A stretch of 16,611 bases of DNA. It comes from Ktedonobacter sp. GTDB lineage: Bacteria; Chloroflexota; Ktedonobacteria; Ktedonobacterales; Ktedonobacteraceae. Position 1 is the first letter of the stretch. Every line of letters begins with the position of its first letter. This document shows positions 1 through 8,141 of the stretch, one piece after another. A program made the translations under genes and the position numbers. The notes beneath the pieces were generated by a model. It saw only the letters and a program-made list of their open reading frames with translations, ran no database searches and was not told where the DNA came from. Location of the stretch: NCBI GenBank assembly GCA_003450555.1, contig DMFQ01000070.1, positions 3,505 through 20,115 on the forward strand, written 5' to 3'.

Positions 1-510
1 GGACCAGGATTGGGTGGCCACTGTATTCCTGTCGATCCGCACTATCTTTCCTGGAAGCTCAAAACGCTCGATTACACAGCTCGCTTTATCGAATTGGCAG
101 CTGAGATCAACAGCAGCATGCCGCATTATGTTGTGAATAAGATCAGTGACGCCCTCAACGATCAGCGCCGCTGTTTCAATGGTGCGACTATTCTTGTGCT
201 GGGCGTTGCCTACAAACGTAACGTAAGTGATGTACGCGAGTCTCCTGCACTTGATATTATCCAGGAACTAATTGAACGCAAATCAGTGGTACTCTACAAC
301 GATGAGTATGTACCCTTCCTGAAACTGCGCGATCGGGCACTACACTCACAGGCGCTGAGTAGTGGCTTGTTACAGGCAGCAGATTGTGTGGTTGTCGTCA
401 CTGACCATAGTTATTACGATATACCCTGGATTATACATGAAGCCCGCTGCATCGTAGACACTCGCAATATAACACGAAGTCACAATAATGAAAAAGTATT
501 TCTGCTTTGA
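1..510 (+). CDS. UDP-N-acetylhexosamine / nucleotide-sugar 6-dehydrogenase, C-terminal part (5' end outside window)
   Basis: The reading frame is open from base 1 to the TGA at 508-510, so this is the last 169 residues of a longer gene; the family is usually about 430 residues. It begins inside the catalytic motif GPGLGGHCIPVDP, with the active-site cysteine at visible residue 8. The downstream UDP-binding domain carries VLGVAYKRNVSDVRESP at about residues 66-82. This motif form is typical of the WecC/WbpA group, which oxidises UDP-GlcNAc or UDP-ManNAc twice at C6 with NAD to give a UDP-aminouronic acid in the cytoplasm. The exact sugar cannot be read from this fragment. The following flippase and glycosyltransferases suggest the product feeds a uronic-acid-containing polysaccharide. 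The family call is secure; the substrate is inferred. Confidence 0.9.
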   Translation, partial: GPGLGGHCIPVDPHYLSWKLKTLDYTARFIELAAEINSSMPHYVVNKISDALNDQRRCFNGATILVLGVAYKRNVSDVRESPALDIIQELIERKSVVLYNDEYVPFLKLRDRALHSQALSSGLLQAADCVVVVTDHSYYDIPWIIHEARCIVDTRNITRSHNNEKVFLL

Positions 511-583
511 AAATGATTAGAGGCTCTTTGCTTATTCATTGTTCTTTTGATAATTGCTTTCTGATATAGAATGGCCATATAAA

Positions 584-3499
584 ATGTCCCGGTCTTCTTT
601 AGGTACTGAAATTATGCAGCCTACAGGCACCACGAGTGCGCACCTGGTAGCCGTGCGCCTCAAATCTGCCAATAGAAACATCTTTCGCGCGGTGATGAGT
701 CTTGCATCTGCGGCCTTGTTGCTGCGCGTTATGGGCATGCTCAATCAAATCGTCGTCACTGCTCGCTTTGGCTTAGGGGCGGCGATGGATGCCTACTTTG
801 TCGCATCCCTGGTACCTTCGCTGTTGGCACAGTTGATAGGCAGCAGCGTTGAATATGCAGTCGTTCCGGAGTACATACGTATACGCTCGCAAGAAGGAAA
901 AAAGCAAGCATCCGAACTCTTCAGTACCCTACTGAATATAGTGCTTATAGGTACGGTCCTACTTATGCTGGCAATGTTCATCTTTCGCTACCAGATTATT
1001 CGCTTCTCTGCTCCGTCGTTAGATCCATCCCGAACAGCACTCGCTGTCGGCCTGACCCCTTTTATCTTCCCAGTACTTCTGTTAATGGTGTTGATCAGCC
1101 TCCTGGAAAGCATTTTGAACGCAGAAGGTCAATTTGGTTGGCCTGCCTATGCTGGTATGTTAGTGCCGCTTACTACAGCAATATTTGTGGTGGTAGCGGG
1201 CCTGCAATTGGGTGTAGTCGCGCTGTGTGTAGGGACGGTAGTTGGACTATGCCTCCAACTGTGTGCGTTTTTCATACGCATACAACGTGCAAAGTTGGTC
1301 TATCGTGCAGTGATAAATTTACGTAACCCGGCTGTCAGGTCGATTTTGATACTAGCATGGCCAGCATTGCTTACCGCTTTGATCATTCAGGCAGGTCCTC
1401 TTGTCGATCAGATCTTTGCCTCGTCTCTCTCTGCGGGAAGTATCTCTGAGCTCAACTATGCACTTAAGCTCAATAGCGTCCCTGTCGGTATAATATTTGT
1501 TTCTTTCGGACGTGCTGCACTCCCATATCTCTCATATCAAGTTTCTACAAATGACATGAAATCCCTTAAGGAGACGCTGCGGCTTTATTTGTGGGCTATC
1601 GTTATTAGCACGCTGCTGTTGAGCGCATTCATGATTATACTGGCTCACCCACTGGTACAGATACTCTTTCAGCGCGGTGCCTTTACTGCTGATGACACAA
1701 GCCGTACTGCAAGCACGGTGGTGGGCTTCACAATTGGCCTGACACCTATGTCGTTTGGCTTTATCATATCGAAGGTCTTTAATGCTCTCGGCAAAACTCG
1801 CATACTCATGTACGTCACCATCTTCAGCGTGACCTCCAATGCCATCTTTGACTATATCTTTGCACGCTTATGGCAAAGTACAGGCATCGCCCTTGCTACC
1901 TCAGCAGTATACTTTTGCACGATGTTTATCCTGCTCTTCGCGCTACGTCGCACGATTGGCAAGCTCGACCTTTTTACACCGCCAGGGGAGGTATTAAAAG
2001 TGATTTGGAAGCTAAGCTTCAGTAAATACTACATACAGTGGATCGCATGGAAGGATGTAAATCTCTCCTCGTTCGGCCTCTCGTATGATTTGCGCCAGTG
2101 GATTGTACGTATCGGCACTATGATCATAGTCTTCATAGCTGGAGTCATTAGCACCTTGCTGAACTCCCTCTTTGCGTTGCGGGCTGCCATCGGCTCAGTA
2201 ATCATACTGGCCTTCCTGCGCTATCCCTATGCACTGTTGATTGCCTGGGCATTGATTAATGCATTCATTGGCTCAAATGTGCAATTCTTCAATGGAAACA
2301 ACTTTCTTTCAGGCTTGACGGTACCAACACTGCTCTTGATGTTTTGCTTACCCATCCGGCAAACTTTTAAACGCATGCCAACCCTTATCTTCCTCTCTCT
2401 CTACCTCCTGTGGGTTTTTGCCGGTATCCGTATCTCTGCCATTGGGGCCGGTTCTTTCCTGACGCTCTGGATTACCTTCCTGGATTATGTTGCTATTGCT
2501 GTATTGACGATCAATCTGATCACCACGCAACAGCGCATGCATAGACTTATTGATGCTATCCTGATTCCAGCTACATTCATCTCCCTGTACGGTATTTACG
2601 GTTATTTCACCAGGCAAAATGGCGTTGTAGACATTACTTCCGTGTTCCGCATTTACTCGATCTATAATGCTGCTCCAGGATTGGCTTTACTTCTTTCCAT
2701 AATAATTCCACTTGCGATCTATCGCACATTCACATTGCGGGGTTACAAGCGCATCGGTGGTTTGATACTGATCCTTGTTTTCCTGATGGCACTCGGCCTG
2801 ACCTTTGCACGCGGTGCCTATATCAGCGTTCCGGTAAGCATCATTATCATGATCTTCTTCCTGCCCTCGCGTAAGCTGAGAATTGGCCTACTTAGCGGTG
2901 CTCTAGTCTTTGCTCTCCTGCTGGTTCTACTTGCCACGATGGGCAATGTTCCCATCTTCGACCGTTTCTTGAACCAGGATTTAGCGACCTTCAATGGACG
3001 TACTTATCTCTGGCAGGCTCTGCTAGATCATTTCGATCCAACACAGCTGTTGGGCAATGGCCTCCAGGCTTCTAATATCTTGTTAACCAATCTAAGGGTG
3101 GGGAGTATTGCTACTGCATCGTCAAATCTCTTTATTGGTACGCTCTATGATCATGGCATCATCGGAGTTATCTTGCTCGCGCTGGTTTTTATTGCACTGT
3201 TTACCAGCTTGATTGTGGGAATACGAAAAGCCACAGGGGGCCAGCGCATGCTGTACGCGGCTGCATTGGCAGCCTTTGTCAATATGTTATTTCAGTCTCA
3301 AGAGTCAAATGATTTCTGGACCCAGGCAATAGGCATCTACTTCTGGATCATCATGGCATTACCGTTTGCACTCTACTGGTCCACAGCGAAAAAAACATTC
3401 AAGAACAAAGAAGTGCCTCTTGATGAGGCAAATGAGGAGACAGTGCCACGGATGAAGGAAATAAAGCCGGGAGAAAGCGAGCAAGTTGTTACAGTTTGA
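584..3499 (+). CDS. MurJ/Wzx-like flippase fused to O-antigen ligase/polymerase-like membrane domain
   Basis: One uninterrupted frame encodes about 971 hydrophobic residues. Residues of about 15 to 465 look like MurJ/MviN of the MOP exporter superfamily, with RVMGMLNQIVVTARFGLG followed by MDAYFVASLVPSLL near the N-terminus and a long series of membrane segments. A polar linker of about 470-510 leads to a second membrane block (about 512-935) that resembles the Wzy/WaaL O-antigen ligase family, including LGLTFARGAYIS with Arg743. The tail (about 940-971) is charged and cytoplasm-like. MurJ alone is about 500 residues and WaaL/Wzy about 400, so the length fits a fusion. The likely role is flipping lipid-linked repeat units and then polymerising or ligating them. 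The start is uncertain: TTG 554, ATG 584 and ATG 614 are in frame and only 614 has a weak AGG upstream; all three keep both domains. The stop lies 62 bases before the preferred start of the next gene. Confidence 0.82.
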   Translation: MSRSSLGTEIMQPTGTTSAHLVAVRLKSANRNIFRAVMSLASAALLLRVMGMLNQIVVTARFGLGAAMDAYFVASLVPSLLAQLIGSSVEYAVVPEYIRIRSQEGKKQASELFSTLLNIVLIGTVLLMLAMFIFRYQIIRFSAPSLDPSRTALAVGLTPFIFPVLLLMVLISLLESILNAEGQFGWPAYAGMLVPLTTAIFVVVAGLQLGVVALCVGTVVGLCLQLCAFFIRIQRAKLVYRAVINLRNPAVRSILILAWPALLTALIIQAGPLVDQIFASSLSAGSISELNYALKLNSVPVGIIFVSFGRAALPYLSYQVSTNDMKSLKETLRLYLWAIVISTLLLSAFMIILAHPLVQILFQRGAFTADDTSRTASTVVGFTIGLTPMSFGFIISKVFNALGKTRILMYVTIFSVTSNAIFDYIFARLWQSTGIALATSAVYFCTMFILLFALRRTIGKLDLFTPPGEVLKVIWKLSFSKYYIQWIAWKDVNLSSFGLSYDLRQWIVRIGTMIIVFIAGVISTLLNSLFALRAAIGSVIILAFLRYPYALLIAWALINAFIGSNVQFFNGNNFLSGLTVPTLLLMFCLPIRQTFKRMPTLIFLSLYLLWVFAGIRISAIGAGSFLTLWITFLDYVAIAVLTINLITTQQRMHRLIDAILIPATFISLYGIYGYFTRQNGVVDITSVFRIYSIYNAAPGLALLLSIIIPLAIYRTFTLRGYKRIGGLILILVFLMALGLTFARGAYISVPVSIIIMIFFLPSRKLRIGLLSGALVFALLLVLLATMGNVPIFDRFLNQDLATFNGRTYLWQALLDHFDPTQLLGNGLQASNILLTNLRVGSIATASSNLFIGTLYDHGIIGVILLALVFIALFTSLIVGIRKATGGQRMLYAAALAAFVNMLFQSQESNDFWTQAIGIYFWIIMALPFALYWSTAKKTFKNKEVPLDEANEETVPRMKEIKPGESEQVVTV

Positions 3500-3550
3500 A
3501 AGGCAACCTCAGCATTCTTTTCGTGTTCAAATCTAGATACCAGACTATTG

Positions 3551-3555
3551 AGGAG
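3551..3555 (+). promoter_or_regulatory. Shine-Dalgarno AGGAG deciding a TTG start at 3562
   Basis: AGGAG lies six bases before the in-frame TTG at 3562. A longer frame from TTG 3496 exists but has no well-placed ribosome site. Starting at 3562 also makes the protein co-linear with its neighbour at 4886: in both, Arg6, Phe14, Pro16 and GGAE at 19-22 coincide. Confidence 0.75.
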
Positions 3556-3561
3556 TTAATT

Positions 3562-4896
3562 TTGGAAGATCGTATTCGCACCTGTCTCGTTTCCTTTCAG
3601 TTCTGGCCAAGGGTAGGTGGAGCAGAAGCGCAAGCGGAGAAACAGGCTCGTCAACTTCAGGCCCTTGGACATATTGTCATTGTTGTCACATTGCGGCACG
3701 AGAGAAGGTGGAAACGCTCAGAAACGCTTGATGGACTACCAGTTGTGCGAGTAGGTGGAATATACAAGCGTGGAGAGACGCTACGCCTCGGCAGACTTGG
3801 ACATTTGCCCATCGATATAGGAATGTTCCTTACGCTCTGGCGGCTACGTCACCGCTATGATGTAATCCATGTCTTCCAGGTGTCCCCTCTTGCAGCCGCT
3901 GCGGCACTCGTTGGCAAGCTCGCTCACAAACCCGTTATCATTAGTGTCCAGAGTACTGGACCAAGTGATACACAGCGTGCACAGATTGAACAAGGTGTAA
4001 TGCTGATGGCAGATACTTTGACCAACTCTAGCTTCTTGAAAATCGATTTTATGGATTGTGCATCGGCTTCAGGCGATCTGACCTACTTACCTCAAACTGC
4101 ATTTGGCGGTGGTGCAATCTTGAACTTTCTACGAAAGTCGAACGCTTACTACCAGATTCTGAGTAATCGTGGTTATCCTTATCTCACCTCGAGAGGATTC
4201 CGTGCTGAGCAGATTGTACGTATTTCCAACGGTATCGATACAAAGAAGCTTCGACCAGCACCAGCATTACGACCTGATCTGACGAAGCCGGAGCGCGATA
4301 TCATCTGTGTGGCTCGCATGGATTATGCCAAAGGGATTGATGTGCTGTTGCACGCATGGGGACGATTGATGCACGCAACAGTTGAATGGCATGGCAACTT
4401 GAAACCGAGGCTACGCCTGGTTGGAGATGGCATACTCAAGCCGCAGATGGAGCGTTTTGTTGCGGAACTTGGCATTCAAGACAGCGTAGAGTTTTTAGGG
4501 TTGCGAACTGATGTCGTTGATCTCCTGCAGCGATCCTGGGGGTTCGTGTTGCCTTCTCGCTGGGAGGGCATGCCCAATGCCTTACTAGAAGCTATGGCAT
4601 GCGGATTGCCTTGTGTGGCAACACGGGTGAGTGGGAGCGAGGATCTCATCATCGACGGCGTAAACGGCTTACTGGTGGAACCGGAACAACCTGCTGAGAT
4701 GGCACTGGCACTGCGTCGAATTATAGAAGACATCGACCTTGCGCAACGGCTGGGCCAGGAGGGCCGCTCAACTGTAGTACGTGATTATCAGCTGGTCACT
4801 GTTGTTGAGCAATGCCTGGATCTCTATCGTCGTCTTCTCACCAAAGGTAAAAACGCTCTACCTTTTCGCTTAGAAAGGAAAGAAGTTGGCAGGTAA
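3562..4896 (+). CDS. GT4-family (GT-B fold) glycosyltransferase, paralogue 1
   Basis: This 444-residue enzyme transfers a sugar from an activated donor to a growing lipid-linked glycan at the cytoplasmic face. The N-terminal Rossmann domain opens with a strand and the acceptor loop RVGGAEAQ (17-24). The C-terminal donor domain has ARMDYAKGIDVLLHAW, LVGDG and the EX7E motif (Glu335 and Glu343) within LPSRWEGMPNALLEAM. Between the domains there is an extra stretch of several dozen residues containing GDL at 171-173, which the next gene shares. TTG 3562 was chosen over TTG 3496 because of the AGGAG site and the alignment with the paralogue. The 3' end overlaps the next gene by 11 bases, suggesting translational coupling. 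Donor and acceptor cannot be predicted. Confidence 0.9.
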   Translation: MEDRIRTCLVSFQFWPRVGGAEAQAEKQARQLQALGHIVIVVTLRHERRWKRSETLDGLPVVRVGGIYKRGETLRLGRLGHLPIDIGMFLTLWRLRHRYDVIHVFQVSPLAAAAALVGKLAHKPVIISVQSTGPSDTQRAQIEQGVMLMADTLTNSSFLKIDFMDCASASGDLTYLPQTAFGGGAILNFLRKSNAYYQILSNRGYPYLTSRGFRAEQIVRISNGIDTKKLRPAPALRPDLTKPERDIICVARMDYAKGIDVLLHAWGRLMHATVEWHGNLKPRLRLVGDGILKPQMERFVAELGIQDSVEFLGLRTDVVDLLQRSWGFVLPSRWEGMPNALLEAMACGLPCVATRVSGSEDLIIDGVNGLLVEPEQPAEMALALRRIIEDIDLAQRLGQEGRSTVVRDYQLVTVVEQCLDLYRRLLTKGKNALPFRLERKEVGR

Positions 4897-6196
4897 TCTT
4901 CGTATTTACATTGCTATTTCTACTTTTCTTCCATTGATTGGCGGAGCCGAAAAGCAGGCTCTTGCGCAAGCTCAAAACTTGCGTGAAAGAGGTTTTGAGA
5001 CGGCCGTTATCACACTGCGCCATGAAAGAGCATGGCCACCGCGTGAAGTGGTCGAAGGTGTGCCTGTTATTCGTGTAGCAGGCATGCTACTAGGAGGGCG
5101 AGAGAAGCTGCCGAAGTTACTAAAGAAACTGTCGTACCTGATAGGTCTACTGGTTATGGGTTGGACGCTCTGGCGGCACCGTCGGCGCTATGATATCTTA
5201 CATGTTTATCAGCTCAACTTATTGGCATTGCCAACCGCGTTGGTCTGTCGATTGACTAACAAACCAATGATCATTGCAGTACGTAGCACGAGTGTAGTCA
5301 CAAGTTTACATAATAAAGGGTCGTTTGATGCGCCTGCATTACGGCTACAAACCAATGGGCAAAGCGAGGTTGGTGGCGATTTAGCTGCATTAGAAGCCCT
5401 GGGAGAGCCTGCTGTACGATTTACCCGCTTCCTGCTCCAGCATATCCATGCTGTGGTGATTGTGCTCAGTTCACGTATGATGAACTACGTTGCTAGACAC
5501 GACTTCAATCTACCTGGTACGCAGTTGATTCCTAATGGTGTAGATGTCTCACGTTTTTCCCCTCTTCACGAGACTACTTCTTTTCAAGAGCGAGCACAGA
5601 TCGTGGTCTGCGTCTCCAAATTACGTTATGAAAAAGGCATTGATGTGCTATTGCAAGCATGGAGCCTGGTGCAAAAGCAGTTACACCAACCCTCACATGC
5701 TAAGCTGATCGTTGTAGGTGATGGCCCTATGCGGGCCCAGCTTGAAGACATGGCACAGGCCCTTGGTATCGCGGACAGCGTCGAATTTGCAGGTTTGCAG
5801 AGCGATATACCGGCACAACTCTACCGGGGAGGTTTGGCTGTACTTCCCTCGCGCTGGGAAGGAATGCCTAATGCACTCCTGGAAGCTATGGCTTGTGGCT
5901 TACCCTGTGTGGCAACCCGTGTGAGTGGCAGTGAAGATATTATTCAGCACGGTGTCAATGGCCTGCTTGTCGAATCTGAAGACTGTCAGGGCATGGCGCA
6001 TGGGCTGCTCACCTTGTTGTACGACCCGGCTCTAGCCCTGAAATATGGACACGTCGCCCGTGAAACCGTTGAAAAGTACTATTCGCTTGAGCACATTACA
6101 GATATATATGTAAAGCTTTACCAAAGAATTGCAGGACGCGGGGGGTCAGTTACCGGCGAAATAGCTTCATCTGAAATTTACCATCTACCAACCTGA
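4886..6196 (+). CDS. GT4-family (GT-B fold) glycosyltransferase, paralogue 2
   Basis: This is a 436-residue GT4 enzyme starting with TTG, with AAAGGA at 4874-4879 six bases upstream, inside the end of the previous gene. It shows PLIGGAEKQ at 16-24, SKLRYEKGIDVLLQAW, VVGDGPMRAQLE, and an EX7E motif at Glu325 and Glu333. A 32-residue stretch around EX7E is identical to the preceding gene, and the proteins are co-linear from residue 1, so the two arose by tandem duplication. The region between the domains (GGDLAALEALG from about residue 163) has diverged most, which would fit different acceptor specificities. It is probably a sequential glycosyltransferase in assembly of one repeat unit. The family is certain; the linkage made is unknown. 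Confidence 0.92.
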   Translation: MAGNLRIYIAISTFLPLIGGAEKQALAQAQNLRERGFETAVITLRHERAWPPREVVEGVPVIRVAGMLLGGREKLPKLLKKLSYLIGLLVMGWTLWRHRRRYDILHVYQLNLLALPTALVCRLTNKPMIIAVRSTSVVTSLHNKGSFDAPALRLQTNGQSEVGGDLAALEALGEPAVRFTRFLLQHIHAVVIVLSSRMMNYVARHDFNLPGTQLIPNGVDVSRFSPLHETTSFQERAQIVVCVSKLRYEKGIDVLLQAWSLVQKQLHQPSHAKLIVVGDGPMRAQLEDMAQALGIADSVEFAGLQSDIPAQLYRGGLAVLPSRWEGMPNALLEAMACGLPCVATRVSGSEDIIQHGVNGLLVESEDCQGMAHGLLTLLYDPALALKYGHVARETVEKYYSLEHITDIYVKLYQRIAGRGGSVTGEIASSEIYHLPT

Positions 6197-6205
6197 ATCG
6201 CTAGA

Positions 6206-6210
6206 AAGGA
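6206..6210 (+). promoter_or_regulatory. Shine-Dalgarno AAGGA favouring ATG 6220 over ATG 6214
   Basis: AAGGA ends nine bases before ATG 6220 but only three before ATG 6214. Spacing therefore favours the later start, which also exposes the catalytic cysteine as residue 2. Confidence 0.7.
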
Positions 6211-6219
6211 TGCATGTTT

Positions 6220-8124
6220 ATGTGTGGCATAGCGGGATTTATAGATACGCAAGTCAGTCTTAACAGGGCAGAGCAGCTTATAGATACTATGTGTAAGGTT
6301 ATTCGACACCGTGGGCCAGATGACCAGGGGGTCTGGATAGGTGATGGTGTCGCCCTTGGCATGCGCCGGCTCTCTATTATTGACCTATCTGGAGGGAATC
6401 AGCCCATTTTTAATGAAGATCGAAGCATCCTCATTGTCTTTAATGGAGAAATCTATAACTATCTCGAGCTTCGGAAAGAACTTCAAGAGTGTGGGCACCA
6501 TTTTACTACCAATTGTGACACAGAGGCTATTATACATGCTTACGAAGAGTACGGTGATGATTGCGTCAAGCATTTGCGCGGCATGTTCACTTTTGCCATT
6601 TGGGACCGAAAACGCCAACGACTTCTTGCTGCACGTGATCGCTTTGGCAAAAAGCCTCTGAATTATTACTGGGATGGACATAGATTGATCTTTGGTTCAG
6701 AGATCAAATCCATCCTCGAAGCAGGCATCCCACGAGAAATCAACCACATTGCCCTTGATGAGTATTTAGTGTATCGCTGTGTTCCCACACCGAATACACT
6801 CTTCAAGAACGTCATGAAGCTACCTGCTGCCCACATCTTGATCTACGAAGGGGGGCAGATCAGCACGAAACGCTACTGGGAACTCCCCTTTACACCAACG
6901 TGCCAGGACGATGAAGCAACAGCCGTAGAGCATACACTCGCGCTCCTCCAAGATGCGGTAAAGGTGCGCTTGATGAGCGATGTGCCTCTGGGTGCATTTC
7001 TGAGTGGTGGAGTCGATTCAAGTCTCATCGTAGGGCTGATGAGCCAGATGATGTCTCGTCCAGTTAAAACGTTTTCGATCGGCTTTGAGGAGGACGCCTA
7101 TAGCGAACTTCCCTATGCCCGACAGATAGCAAAACACTTCGGTACCGACCATCACGAGTTTGTTGTTCAACCGGAGCTTGTAGCAGTGCTACCACAACTG
7201 GCATGGGCCTATGATGAACCCTTCGGTGATGCATCCATGTTGCCTACCTACTATGTTTCTAAGTTGGCACGCGAACACGTCACTGTCGTTCTGACAGGTG
7301 ATGGAGGTGACGAAATCTTTGGCGGTTATATGCATTATAAGCGTGAATCATCTTTAAGTCATATCCCTGCATTCATGCGCTTCTTGCTGGGGTACGGAAG
7401 CTTACTTATGCCCAATGGTATGCGCGGCAAAAAACGCCTTCATAATATGCTGTATGACCATGCTACACGCTGCGTCCATTCCATCACGCTCTTTCCTGAT
7501 GGCTCACGTCCTTCGATGTATAGTCCCGACTATTTTGCTCATGTGTGCGATCACGATCCCTTTGAACGACAGTTGAGTGAATACCGCAAGGTGCCGCATC
7601 TAGATGTAACGAAGCGTATGCAATATGTCGATGCACGTGTGTACCTGGCAGACGATATCCTGGTCAAGGTTGATAAGGCGAGTATGTTCAATTCATTAGA
7701 GACGCGCACCCCTCTGCTCGATCAGCATCTGGTTGAATACGTATCGTCACTGCCATCAACAATGCATCTGCACAATGGCGTGTTGAAGTACTTACTGAAG
7801 AAGGTCGCAGCAGGTGTGGTTCCCGCTGAGACTTTGACGCGGCCCAAACATGGCTTTAGCGTTCCCATCAAGCAATGGTTCCGTGGCGACCTGAACGCGT
7901 ATGCCCATGAACTGCTTGACGCCCCAAGAGCGCGACAACGCGGGATCTTTAATCCGCAGTACATTCGCAACCTGCTGAATGCGCACGCCAGTACAAAACT
8001 GGTGAACTACAGTGAAGCAATTTGGGCTTTAGTGTGCCTGGAATTATGGTTCCAGGCCTATATGGACGAGCCAACTCTCCACTCGGAGCAGATCCCACGA
8101 GTTGAGATGCTGAGGAACCATTAG
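6220..8124 (+). CDS. asnB: Glutamine-hydrolysing asparagine synthase (AsnB-like amidotransferase)
   Basis: This is a two-domain enzyme of 634 residues, a normal length for the family. The N-terminal class II glutaminase domain has Cys2 (MCGIAGF), RHRGPDDQG at 29-37, Arg50 and FNGEIYNY at 74-81. The synthetase domain has the PP-loop SGGVDSS at 262-268 and TGDGGDEIFGGY from 359. Glutamine is hydrolysed to ammonia, which amidates a carboxylate activated as acyl-AMP. An ATG at 6214 would add two residues and bury the nucleophile, so 6220 is the better start. Homologues in polysaccharide loci (for example WbpS in Pseudomonas O-antigen clusters) are thought to amidate uronic acids; with a UDP-uronate-forming dehydrogenase upstream that role is plausible here. 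True asparagine synthesis cannot be excluded. Confidence 0.95.
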   Translation: MCGIAGFIDTQVSLNRAEQLIDTMCKVIRHRGPDDQGVWIGDGVALGMRRLSIIDLSGGNQPIFNEDRSILIVFNGEIYNYLELRKELQECGHHFTTNCDTEAIIHAYEEYGDDCVKHLRGMFTFAIWDRKRQRLLAARDRFGKKPLNYYWDGHRLIFGSEIKSILEAGIPREINHIALDEYLVYRCVPTPNTLFKNVMKLPAAHILIYEGGQISTKRYWELPFTPTCQDDEATAVEHTLALLQDAVKVRLMSDVPLGAFLSGGVDSSLIVGLMSQMMSRPVKTFSIGFEEDAYSELPYARQIAKHFGTDHHEFVVQPELVAVLPQLAWAYDEPFGDASMLPTYYVSKLAREHVTVVLTGDGGDEIFGGYMHYKRESSLSHIPAFMRFLLGYGSLLMPNGMRGKKRLHNMLYDHATRCVHSITLFPDGSRPSMYSPDYFAHVCDHDPFERQLSEYRKVPHLDVTKRMQYVDARVYLADDILVKVDKASMFNSLETRTPLLDQHLVEYVSSLPSTMHLHNGVLKYLLKKVAAGVVPAETLTRPKHGFSVPIKQWFRGDLNAYAHELLDAPRARQRGIFNPQYIRNLLNAHASTKLVNYSEAIWALVCLELWFQAYMDEPTLHSEQIPRVEMLRNH

Positions 8125-8141
8125 CGAAAAGTCAAAGAACT

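Noticed and set aside
3496..3561. N-terminal extension of the first GT4 gene from a TTG that overlaps the previous stop
   Set aside because: No ribosome site is well placed for it, AGGAG precedes TTG 3562 at ideal spacing, and the shorter start aligns residue for residue with the paralogue at 4886.
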